A stretch of 44,953 bases of DNA from Alphaproteobacteria bacterium CG11_big_fil_rev_8_21_14_0_20_39_49 (lineage in GTDB: Bacteria > Pseudomonadota > Alphaproteobacteria > Rickettsiales > UBA6187), in assembly GCA_002787635.1 (NCBI GenBank), contig PCXK01000026.1, positions 72,791-117,743 of the forward strand, in the 5' to 3' direction. A program made the position numbers and the translations under genes. Position 1 is the first letter of the stretch. Each line of letters opens with the position of its first letter. The notes under the pieces are model-generated. The model had not been told where the DNA came from and did not search any database. It saw nothing but the letters and a program-made list of their open reading frames with translations. Of this stretch, positions 33,811 through 41,765 are shown piece by piece.

Positions 33811-35301
33811 CTACGATTTTACCCGCACATTACCGATGTTTATGTTTCCGTCACATTTTATAGGTCTGCAAGTGTCGGTTAGAGTCGTCCAGTAATCGGT
33901 ATCTGCGTTTATACATGTTAATATGTGAGCTCCGGTTTTCCCCGGCGGACACCCGATATCTTTGTCCGCACTTACTCCGAATGTACAGCTTCCCGAATAA
34001 TCAGGTACGCATGTAGAGCCTATAGAGGTTTTTTCCCATGTTCCGGCACTTGTACAGACTTCTTTCACGGTTCCGATATAGTCCGAACCACAGGTTGATG
34101 CAGAATCCTGCACATCACCGATATTATCGGAATCGCACAATATAGGCGAGCATTTGTTGTCGGCAGGAGGAGTTGCCCATTTATTGTTAGTACAGGTTTG
34201 TATCATATATCCCTGTTCGCCCCAATCGCATGCCTGTGCATGAGGTCTTACATCGCCGTCTGTCGGACAAGGCGTTGATGTTACAACGTTGCAATCCGAA
34301 CGCAGTACTTTCCATACGCCGTTTTCGGTACATTGTTCAACGATACCTTCGGTTCCTTTCATTTTGTTAATACATGCAAGCTTTCTTATGTCTCCGAACA
34401 TACCGTCCTTACCGCACTTTACTTCCGTACATAGCCTGTCTGTAATTTCCCAGACACCTTGATTGTCGGAGCCTATTCTGCATGTTTCGATAATTTTCCC
34501 TACGTAACCTGTCGGGCAGGTTTGGTTAACATTACCTACTTGCCTTGTTTGTCCGAGTTCGGCACAAGACCCGGAAACCTCAGGAGCAACCTTACTTGCC
34601 GTCCCCGATCTAATTAAAAACAGCACCCTGCATGATGCCGTTTTTTCAGAAAGGTTATATTCACCTCCCGCTGTAACGCAGTCATTATTTAATCCTTCTG
34701 CCAGAATAGTACCCGTTAACGGATTGCCGTCATCTGCCCGTTCATCTATTGTTTTAGCATCTTCGGTGGTTAATATGGGCAGAGAGTTATCAGAAGGCGA
34801 AAATCCTGCCAATTCAATTATTAAAGCCTGTTCCGGCAGATCGTTCGTAGCGTCCGCATCGGTGTTGAATCCCGTATTTGCCGCCGGAGTTATTTTGTAT
34901 CCCCCGCCTTCAATATCGGCGGTAGGAACTCCTATTCCCAGTAGATTTGTAGAGTTACCGTCAAAGCTTCCCTCAATAAGTCCGGCAATGCTCAAATGCT
35001 GCCATACGTCCAGTGCTTCATCTAACGTATCAATAGTGCCGTCACCGTTTCCTGCATTGGCTCCTGAAAGTGATGAAACATTGGCGATATCGCCCGGCAG
35101 AGCGTCATATGTTTGTTCGAATTCGGAAATGGAATTTGAAAAACTTGATATATCTGAAATGATGTTTTGTAATTTTCCCCTTTTCATCAGGCTAACACCG
35201 GCGGTTGTCATTACAACAACGGCTGCGATAGATGCCAATACAACCGACATCTCGACAAAACTAAAGCCTTTGGCTTTGTGTTTAAAATTTCCCCCCGGCA
35301 T
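33811..35301 (-). CDS. Prepilin-like protein with cysteine-rich modules, 5' part of a frameshifted gene
   Basis: The 496-residue frame starts MPGGNFKHKAKG, then FSFVEMSVVLASIAAVVVM, a prepilin signal with Glu at mature position 5. GGGGA upstream supports the start. The pilin part shows YDALPGDIA, NAGNGDGT, WQHLSIAGLIEGSFDG, and the DERADDGNPLTGTI block with two cysteines (about residues 1-235). Cysteine-rich modules follow (CPTGYVGKIIETCR, CTENGVWK, CDWGEQGYMIQTC, IGCPPGKTGAHILTC). The frame stops at 33811 after NIGNVRVKS, in the middle of a module series that continues in another frame at 33685 and below. The near-identical neighbour at 35397-38162 shows how an intact gene should run. Confidence 0.82.
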   Translation of the reverse strand: MPGGNFKHKAKGFSFVEMSVVLASIAAVVVMTTAGVSLMKRGKLQNIISDISSFSNSISEFEQTYDALPGDIANVSSLSGANAGNGDGTIDTLDEALDVWQHLSIAGLIEGSFDGNSTNLLGIGVPTADIEGGGYKITPAANTGFNTDADATNDLPEQALIIELAGFSPSDNSLPILTTEDAKTIDERADDGNPLTGTILAEGLNNDCVTAGGEYNLSEKTASCRVLFLIRSGTASKVAPEVSGSCAELGQTRQVGNVNQTCPTGYVGKIIETCRIGSDNQGVWEITDRLCTEVKCGKDGMFGDIRKLACINKMKGTEGIVEQCTENGVWKVLRSDCNVVTSTPCPTDGDVRPHAQACDWGEQGYMIQTCTNNKWATPPADNKCSPILCDSDNIGDVQDSASTCGSDYIGTVKEVCTSAGTWEKTSIGSTCVPDYSGSCTFGVSADKDIGCPPGKTGAHILTCINADTDYWTTLTDTCRPIKCDGNINIGNVRVKS

Positions 35302-35396
35302 AATTTTTTCCCCACAGAAACATCTGATTCATTATTGTATCATTTTTAGATGTGTTTTTCAAGGTAATTGCAAAAATAGTTATAAATATGATGTTT

Positions 35397-38162
35397 CTAA
35401 GGAATAGTTATTCCCCATTTGTCTGCAAGGTATACTCTTACAGGAATATTTGCACCGGAGTTTCCTATAAGGATTATTTCTCCGATTTCACCATCCATAG
35501 GTTTTGTATCATTGTCATTTGAACCTATTTCGGCATCTGTAGTTCCTGCTGTTACTGTCGGGTTACAACACCACGCATTATAGCTTGTTTGAACACCGTT
35601 TTTGTATGTCTGGTTGACAGCCCCGTGTTTTATTTCTCCTAATAACATGTATTGTCCCGAATCAATAACATTTCCTGAGGTTACAGAGCGTTCTGCACTC
35701 GGACCGTTACTCATTGAAAATATAAACTGATTAGGAGATGTTCCGGAGCCGGTATGGTAGTGATACATTCTGGCGACTCCGCTTAAAGTTTTAGAAAGAA
35801 TACTGTTTCCGGTAGTAAAATTATCAAATTTTACTACTGCAAAAAATCTCGTAAAATCCGATGTATCTAAACCGTTATCATCTGCTATGGATAGTTTTTC
35901 ACCGGCTGTTCCTGAAAAATCAACGGTATTAAGACTATTGGCAGATGAGGAGGTTACGTAAGCAGGACGCTTTGAAGGATTTGTCTGCTTTGCTTCAAAA
36001 TTAGATTTTTTATCCTTAAAGCACGCTACGGAATCGGAATCAGGAGTTGCGGTCGTGGTGCAGCTATCGTCACTAAAGACCCGACAATTATCACTTGCAT
36101 CGAACCATAAGATCATAGAGGCAAATGCCGGTGCAGATGTGTCTCCACAAGGGGTTCCTTTGCAACTTATCCGTTCATTTTCCCAATCACCGTTTATGTT
36201 GCAATCGGCAACGGGGTATCCTTCCGGAGCTAAATAACCGGAGTTTTGGCATTGATTAGGAAATGTTACTGCCGAAATATTCCGGTCGCCTGCATTTGTG
36301 ACCGGATATATAGCATCGTCGTCAGTAGTTACCGTATTGTTATAATTAGCAGCCGGTATTGCAGGACATGTTATCCTTACACATTGATTATTTACGGTAT
36401 TGCTCCATGTTCCGTCGGCATTGCAGTTTCTGGTAGGAGTTCCGCCCGATTCTTCATATCCTTCTATACAAGTTCCTGTTGCCGAGTTGCTTGCAGTGGT
36501 TGTAGGCCAGTATGCATTGCCCGAATTATCTTTCGGTTCTTCGCATATTCCGGTAACGCAATTGGTAAAAGCGGGTTGCCACGTTCCTGTTTCGTCGCAA
36601 TATTCCATTACGGTGCCGTTTGCCCCGTTCGGACATCTTGCCCCCTCTTTTATGCGTGACGTTCCGATATTACTACCTCCGGCACATGTTATAGGCTCAC
36701 AGCTATTTCTTAAAGTTGTCCAATAGTCGGTTGTAGCATCTACACATGTTAGTATGTGTTCGCCTTTTTTGCCCGGCGGACACCCGATATCTTTGTCCGC
36801 ACTTACTCCGAATGTACAGCTTCCCGAATAATCCGGCACACATGACGAGCCGATAGAAGTTTCTTCCATGGTTCCTGCTACTGTACATACTTCGTTTACA
36901 TCACCTATATAATCGGCACCATGAACATCGCAGTCTTTAGAGGTGTTGTCGGTCTCTCCGTAAGCAAGTGATGCCGAATCGCACTCGGAGCCGGATAACA
37001 CGGATGTACATGTGTCGTTTCCGGCGGTTGGGGCTGCCCATTTGTTATCGGTACATGTTTGTAACATATATCCGTTTTCACCCCAATTACAAGCCTGTCC
37101 CTTTTTTTGTACATTGCCGTTAACAGGACAGGGTACCGTAGTTTTTATTTCACAGTCGGAGCTAACCTTTGTCCAAACTCCGTTTTCAGTACATTTTTCT
37201 ACGGTTCCCAAGAAGCCTTCCAATCCGTTTATGCAGGCAAGGTTTCTTGTATCACCGTATGAACCGCCGTCACATTTTACTTCCGCACAATTTCTATCGG
37301 TAACTTCCCAAACACCCTGATTGTCGGAGTCTATTCTACATGTTTCTATAATATTTCCTACGTAACCTTTCGGGCATGTCCGGTTAACGTCACTTACTTG
37401 CCTTGTTTGTCCCAGTTCGTTGCAAGAGCCTAACACCTGAGGAGCATTCTGATGAGTGTTTTTTCCTTTTATGATAAATAGTACCCTGCATGAAGCTGTT
37501 TTTTCGGACAGGTTATATTCACCTCCTGCCGTAACGCAGTCGTTATTTAACCCTTCTGCCAGAATAAAGCCTGTTAGCGGATTTCCGTCATCGGCTCTTT
37601 CATCTATTATTTTAGCATCTTCGGCGGTTAGTACGGGCAGAGAGTCATCGGTAGATGAAAATCCTGCAAGTTCGATAATTAGAGCCTGCCTCGGAATGTC
37701 ATTTGAACTGTCTACGTCATTGTTGAATCCCGTGTCATCGGCAGCGATTATTTTATAACCTCCTCCTTCGATATCTGCTTTAGGGACACCTATACCCGGT
37801 AGATTTGAAGAGTTTCCGTCAAAACTTCCTTCGATAAGTCCGGCAACGCTTAAGTGATGCCATGCGTCCAGTGCCTCATCTGCCGTATCAATAGCTCCGT
37901 TGCCGTTTCCTGCTCCTGTTGTACCGGATAAGCCGGTTATATCTGCGATATCTCCGGGCAGAGAGCCATATTTTTTTTCAAATTGTTCGATGGATTCGGT
38001 GAATTCGGATATATGTGTAAGTATATTGCGATATTTAGTTTTTTTAACCATGCTTACACTACCCAATGTAAGTACGATAATAGCTGTAACCGACGCCAGA
38101 ACCACGGACATTTCGGTAAAACTAAAACCCCGAGCTGTTTGTTTTAAATTTTTTATCATCAT
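35397..38162 (-). CDS. Giant prepilin-like protein with cysteine-rich modules and a LamG domain
   Basis: The product (921 residues from the preferred start) begins MMIKNLKQTARG, then FSFTEMSVVLASVTAIIVL, a prepilin signal with Glu at mature position 5. Up to about residue 245 it is a pilin-like domain with LPGDIA, GNGNGA, WHHLSVAGLIEGSFDG and DERADDGNPLTGFI. From 250 to 690 come cysteine-rich modules with CTENGVW, CNWGENGYMLQTC, IGCPPGKKGEHILTC and ARCPNGANGTVMEYC. From 695 to the end there is one LamG-like unit (LWFDASDNCRVFSDDSC ... LADKWGIT). It is a close paralogue of the split gene downstream, 95 bases away. An upstream ATG at 38228 would add 22 residues before the leader. If processed as a pilin it would present a large adhesive tip; this is inference. 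Confidence 0.84.
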   Translation of the reverse strand: MMIKNLKQTARGFSFTEMSVVLASVTAIIVLTLGSVSMVKKTKYRNILTHISEFTESIEQFEKKYGSLPGDIADITGLSGTTGAGNGNGAIDTADEALDAWHHLSVAGLIEGSFDGNSSNLPGIGVPKADIEGGGYKIIAADDTGFNNDVDSSNDIPRQALIIELAGFSSTDDSLPVLTAEDAKIIDERADDGNPLTGFILAEGLNNDCVTAGGEYNLSEKTASCRVLFIIKGKNTHQNAPQVLGSCNELGQTRQVSDVNRTCPKGYVGNIIETCRIDSDNQGVWEVTDRNCAEVKCDGGSYGDTRNLACINGLEGFLGTVEKCTENGVWTKVSSDCEIKTTVPCPVNGNVQKKGQACNWGENGYMLQTCTDNKWAAPTAGNDTCTSVLSGSECDSASLAYGETDNTSKDCDVHGADYIGDVNEVCTVAGTMEETSIGSSCVPDYSGSCTFGVSADKDIGCPPGKKGEHILTCVDATTDYWTTLRNSCEPITCAGGSNIGTSRIKEGARCPNGANGTVMEYCDETGTWQPAFTNCVTGICEEPKDNSGNAYWPTTTASNSATGTCIEGYEESGGTPTRNCNADGTWSNTVNNQCVRITCPAIPAANYNNTVTTDDDAIYPVTNAGDRNISAVTFPNQCQNSGYLAPEGYPVADCNINGDWENERISCKGTPCGDTSAPAFASMILWFDASDNCRVFSDDSCTTTATPDSDSVACFKDKKSNFEAKQTNPSKRPAYVTSSSANSLNTVDFSGTAGEKLSIADDNGLDTSDFTRFFAVVKFDNFTTGNSILSKTLSGVARMYHYHTGSGTSPNQFIFSMSNGPSAERSVTSGNVIDSGQYMLLGEIKHGAVNQTYKNGVQTSYNAWCCNPTVTAGTTDAEIGSNDNDTKPMDGEIGEIILIGNSGANIPVRVYLADKWGITIP

Positions 38163-38356
38163 AGATTTTATTGTGCCTTTGTTATATAGCCACCTTATCA
38201 TTGTACCACGTTTGCAACCCTGCTTCAAGATTGTTATTGCGTTGCAGCAAGATATATTATTTTAAAAGTGTCGAATACGATAATAGTATGTATTCGATTA
38301 TACAAAAAATCAATTTATTACGAGGTTTTATGGCAGATATGTAGGCACATAAAGTT

Positions 38357-38386
38357 AAAAGCTTGTTAAATAATTAACGGGCTTTT
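38357..38386 (+). terminator. 13-bp hairpin in the tatC upstream region, terminator- or attenuator-like
   Basis: AAAAGCTTGTTAA (38357-38369) pairs with TTAACGGGCTTTT (38374-38386) over 13 positions, including two G-U pairs, around a 4-nt loop. T-rich sequence ends the stem. Just upstream are a second hairpin, TCGAATAC / GTATTCGA (38271-38278 / 38290-38297), and a four-codon frame ATG GCA GAT ATG TAG at 38330 behind GAGG. The 285-base gap (38163-38447) holds no larger gene. Confidence 0.55.
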
Positions 38387-38447
38387 CTTGGTACTTGAAA
38401 AGGTGTCGAATTTGTAATATTAATGCTGTTGTAAATTAATAATAAAT

Positions 38448-39221
38448 ATGCAAATGGATACGGATATTATACAGGATAAGGAAGCTTCTCTGGCTGACCA
38501 TTTAAGGGAGCTTAGGAGTAGGATATTTGTATCTTTAGCCGTTTTTGTAATAGCATTTGCGGTCTGTTATTATTTCGCCGAGGATATATATGCTTTTTTA
38601 GTACGCCCGTTGGCGGATATTTATGGCAGTGAACAGGATAAGAGGCTTATTTATACCGGGCTGACCGAAGCTTTTTTTACTTACATGAAAGTGGCGTTCT
38701 ATGCCGCTTTATTTGTATCTTTCCCTTTTTTAGCGTCGCAGGTTTATATTTTTTTAGCTCCCGGTCTTTATAAGAAGGAAAAGAGGGTTTTATTGCCTTT
38801 TATAGTTGCTACTCCCTTGTTATTCTTGGGTGGCGGTGCTTTGGTTTATTACTGGATATTCCCCTTGGCGTGGAAGTTTTTTGTCAGTTTTGAAAGTCTT
38901 GGAGGATCGGGAGGATTGCCGATACAGCTTGAGGCTAAGGTCAGCGAATATCTGTCATTGGTGATAAATCTGATATTGGCGTTCGGTATAGCTTTTCAGT
39001 TGCCCGTATTGCTTACATTACTTGCCAGATTTGGTTTTCTAACGTCCGAGGGATTGCGTAAGAAGCGTAAATACGCCGTGGTTTTGATGTTGTTAGTTGC
39101 GGCTTTTTTGACTCCGCCCGATATTATCAGTCAAATAGGTCTTGCCTTGCCGATGTTGTTGTTATACGAATGCTCCATAATAGCATGTAAGTGGGTGCAG
39201 AAAAATAATGAAAGTTGTTAG
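38448..39221 (+). CDS. tatC: Sec-independent protein translocase subunit TatC
   Basis: TatC is the twin-arginine signal receptor of the Tat exporter in the inner membrane. The 257-residue product has the conserved N-terminal cytosolic motif SLADHLRELRSRIFVS and six membrane helices. The first periplasmic loop has YAFLVRPLAD, and YIFLAPGLYKKEKR and LLALPMLLLYECSI are also family landmarks. tatA and tatB, usually directly upstream, are not in the window; the giant pilin-like gene is there instead, in the opposite direction. serS follows, as in many alphaproteobacteria. Either ATG at 38448 or 38454 could be the start. Confidence 0.94.
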   Translation: MQMDTDIIQDKEASLADHLRELRSRIFVSLAVFVIAFAVCYYFAEDIYAFLVRPLADIYGSEQDKRLIYTGLTEAFFTYMKVAFYAALFVSFPFLASQVYIFLAPGLYKKEKRVLLPFIVATPLLFLGGGALVYYWIFPLAWKFFVSFESLGGSGGLPIQLEAKVSEYLSLVINLILAFGIAFQLPVLLTLLARFGFLTSEGLRKKRKYAVVLMLLVAAFLTPPDIISQIGLALPMLLLYECSIIACKWVQKNNESC

Positions 39222-39280
39222 TGTTAGTGCTAAGTGATGGAGTTTTTTTATCAGAATTATTATCACTCAGCACAAACACT
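39220..39280. repeat. 19-bp imperfect inverted repeat between tatC and serS
   Basis: AGTGTTAGTGCTAAGTGAT (39220-39238) pairs with 39262-39280 (ATCACTCAGCACAAACACT) with 17 of 19 positions complementary. The loop contains GGAGTTTTTTTATC. It begins at the end of the tatC stop codon and could stop or weaken transcription into serS. Confidence 0.65.
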
Positions 39281-39312
39281 CAACACAAACACTAATTATA
39301 AACGGAATAAAA

Positions 39313-40590
39313 ATGCATAACATAAAAGCGATAAGGGAAAATCCCGAATATTTTGACGATGGCATGAAAAGGCGTGGTCTAGGGCCCATTTCCGACGAGA
39401 TATTGAGGCGTGATAAGGAAGTGCGTGGCGAGAAAACGGCTTTACAGGATTTGCAGCAACAGGCAAATGAATGGGCAAAGAAGATAGGCGTGTTAAAGTC
39501 CAAGGGTGAAGATGCGTCCGAGGCTATATCTAAATCTAAGGAGCTTAAGGCTCAGGTGCAGGAGTTAAAGTCCAAAATGGAAAATGAGTCGGAGGATATT
39601 CCGATCGAGCTTGTTGATGAGTTGTTATACACATTGCCTAATATCCCCGCTGATGATGTGCCTTTCGGAGAGTCTGAAGATGATAATGAGGAAGTAAGGC
39701 GTTGGGGTGATAAGCCTGATTTCGATTTTCACCCCAAAGAGCATTTTGAGCTTGGTGAAGCCTTGGGATTGATGGATTTTGAAACTGCCGCTAAAATATC
39801 AGGCAGCCGTTTTGTTATCTTAAAAGGTGCGTTGGCAAAGCTTGAAAGGGCGTTGGGGCAGTTCATGATAGATGTTCACACTAAAGAATTCGGCTACGAG
39901 GAAACTGCCGTTCCTATTTTGGTGCGTGATGACGCTATGTTCGGTTCGGGTCAGTTACCTAAATTTGCCGAGGATTCTTTTCAGACTACCGATAATTACC
40001 GTATCATTCCAACGGCGGAAGTGCCTCTTGTAAATGTGGTTAGGGAGTCAATTTTAAATGAAGACCGGTTGCCGATGCGTATGGTATCTTTAACTCCGTG
40101 TTTCAGGTCTGAGGCTGGGGCTGCGGGCAAGGATACTCGCGGTATGATACGTCAGCATCAGTTTTGGAAGGTTGAACTTGTAAGCATTACCGATGAGAAT
40201 AGTTCCGATGAGGAGTTGGAACGCAAGACCGAGTGTGCCGAGGAGATAATAAGAAGGCTTAAAATACCTTATCGTGTGATGAAGTTATGCACCGGCGATA
40301 TGGGCTTTTCGGCAAGAAAAACCTATGACCTTGAGCTGTGGATGCCCGGTCAGGTAAAATACCGTGAGGTTTCAAGCTGTTCTAGTTGCGGAGATTTTCA
40401 GGCACGCCGCATGAATGCTCGTTACAAAAACGAAAAAGGCGAAAATGTGTTCGTACATACATTAAACGGCTCAGGGCTGGCGGTAGGCAGGGCTATGATT
40501 GCCGTTATGGAGAACTATCAAAATGCTGACGGCTCAATAACCGTGCCTGATGTATTGAAGTCTTATATGGATATTGACGTGATTAAATAA
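39313..40590 (+). CDS. serS: Serine--tRNA ligase
   Basis: SerRS charges tRNA-Ser and tRNA-Sec. The 425-residue product has the N-terminal tRNA-binding coiled coil at about 25-105 (rich in Glu, Lys and Gln). The class II catalytic core follows: motif 2 around [17 protein letters not shown] with HQFWKVEL, and motif 3 [19 protein letters not shown]. The [13 protein letters not shown] stretch at the start is typical. Its stop shares one base with the start of the mscS gene (TAATG), so the two are coupled. Identification is firm. Confidence 0.97.
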   Translation: MHNIKAIRENPEYFDDGMKRRGLGPISDEILRRDKEVRGEKTALQDLQQQANEWAKKIGVLKSKGEDASEAISKSKELKAQVQELKSKMENESEDIPIELVDELLYTLPNIPADDVPFGESEDDNEEVRRWGDKPDFDFHPKEHFELGEALGLMDFETAAKISGSRFVILKGALAKLERALGQFMIDVHTKEFGYEETAVPILVRDDAMFGSGQLPKFAEDSFQTTDNYRIIPTAEVPLVNVVRESILNEDRLPMRMVSLTPCFRSEAGAAGKDTRGMIRQHQFWKVELVSITDENSSDEELERKTECAEEIIRRLKIPYRVMKLCTGDMGFSARKTYDLELWMPGQVKYREVSSCSSCGDFQARRMNARYKNEKGENVFVHTLNGSGLAVGRAMIAVMENYQNADGSITVPDVLKSYMDIDVIK

Positions 40591-41681
40591 TGATGGAACA
40601 GATAAAAGATTTTTTATTAATGAACGAGGAAACCCGATGGGTAACACAGGTTTTCATAGTTATATTTCTGACGCTTTGCGTAGGTTATTTTGTAAGTAAG
40701 TTCGTAGAGAAATTAAAGGTCAAGTTCGAGAAGACCAAGAATCTGTGGGACGATGCTTTGATTCTCGCTTTAAGGCGTCCCGTTCGCATATTTATATGGA
40801 TTGTCGGCATGACATTTGCGGTCGACATAATCTATAAAGAGACACAAACACCTATATTTGCAGCCATATACCCGTTTCGTGATGTCGGTATAATTGCCTC
40901 GGTTACGTGGTTTGTTACCCGTTTTATCAAGAATGCCCAGAATAATATAATTGACAGGGGCAAGAAAAAAGACGGCTCCGACTATGACAAGACCACTATT
41001 GACGCAGTAAGTAAGATATTGCGTGCGTCTGTTATAATTACGGCGGCATTAGTGATATTACAGACTTTGGGCTTTAGCGTTAGCGGTGTGTTGGCATTCG
41101 GAGGTGTCGGAGGCGTGGCGATAGGTTTTGCGGCAAAAGACCTGCTGGCAAATTTCTTTGGTGCAATGATGATATATTTAGATAAGCCGTTTAAGATTGG
41201 TGACTGGATACGCTCGCCCGATCAGGAGATAGAGGGTACGGTTGAAGATATAGGCTGGAGACAGACGCGTATAAGAACTTTTGATAAACGCCCTTTATAT
41301 GTACCTAATTCGGTTTTTTCCAGTATTTCTGTTGAGAACCCTTCCCGTATGCAAAACAGGCGTATAAAAATGTATGTAGGTGTGCGTTATGACGATATGG
41401 GTGTAATTAAAAAGATAGTTGATGATGTAAGGCAAATGCTTATTCAACATACGGAAATAGACGAGAACAAGACTTTGATTGTCAATGTTGATGAGTTTGG
41501 GGCATCGTCCGTTAATTTTCTTGTATATGCATTTACCCACACGACTGACTGGGTTCAGTATCACGAAATAAGGCAGGATATAATGCTGAAGATATCCCAA
41601 ATAATTGATAAGTATGATGCACAGATAGCCTTCCCTACAACTACTTTGCATATTCCCGACGGTATTGCGCTCAATAGTTAA
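40590..41681 (+). CDS. MscS-family mechanosensitive ion channel
   Basis: The 363-residue inner-membrane product has an N-terminal amphipathic segment and several membrane helices. The pore-lining helix plus beta domain shows GVLAFGGVGGVAIGFAAKD, then LLANFFGAMMIYLDKPFKIG. The beta and alpha-beta cytoplasmic parts contain VEDIGWRQTRIRTFDKRPLYVPN. It protects against hypo-osmotic shock or senses membrane tension. It has extra membrane helices ahead of the MscS core, as in the YbdG/YnaI-like forms rather than minimal MscS. It overlaps serS by one base. A GTCAT repeat pair follows its stop. Confidence 0.92.
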   Translation: MMEQIKDFLLMNEETRWVTQVFIVIFLTLCVGYFVSKFVEKLKVKFEKTKNLWDDALILALRRPVRIFIWIVGMTFAVDIIYKETQTPIFAAIYPFRDVGIIASVTWFVTRFIKNAQNNIIDRGKKKDGSDYDKTTIDAVSKILRASVIITAALVILQTLGFSVSGVLAFGGVGGVAIGFAAKDLLANFFGAMMIYLDKPFKIGDWIRSPDQEIEGTVEDIGWRQTRIRTFDKRPLYVPNSVFSSISVENPSRMQNRRIKMYVGVRYDDMGVIKKIVDDVRQMLIQHTEIDENKTLIVNVDEFGASSVNFLVYAFTHTTDWVQYHEIRQDIMLKISQIIDKYDAQIAFPTTTLHIPDGIALNS

Positions 41682-41690
41682 ATATAATTT

Positions 41691-41750
41691 GTCATACTGA
41701 ATTTATTTCAGTATCTATTTAAAAAAGCTCAAGGCTATTTTGAGCATGAT
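41691..41750. repeat. REPIN-like repeat pair between mscS and argJ
   Basis: 41691-41716 is a 26-nt GTCAT...ATCT unit identical to 22775-22800. After 9 bases comes a degenerate inverted partner ending GAGCATGAT (about 41726-41750) that can form its own hairpin (GCTCAA / TTGAGC). It fills nearly all of the 84-base gap. Confidence 0.75.
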
Positions 41751-41765
41751 AATTAAGGAAAATAT

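Noticed and set aside
33800-33840. Programmed ribosomal frameshift joining the two halves of the split pilin-like gene
   Set aside because: No canonical slippery heptamer or downstream pseudoknot was seen at the junction; a module duplication error or sequencing error fits better.
34724-35407. Long open frame on the + strand opposite the pilin-like gene (227 codons), and similar antisense frames at 3379-3897, 22876-23433 and 36246-36659
   Set aside because: They mirror the codon structure of real genes on the other strand, have no recognisable domains and no ribosome sites.
30416-38162. Possible CRISPR-like or satellite repeats
   Set aside because: The recurring DNA is codon-periodic and encodes cysteine-rich and LamG modules; there are no regular 25-40 nt repeats with unique spacers.
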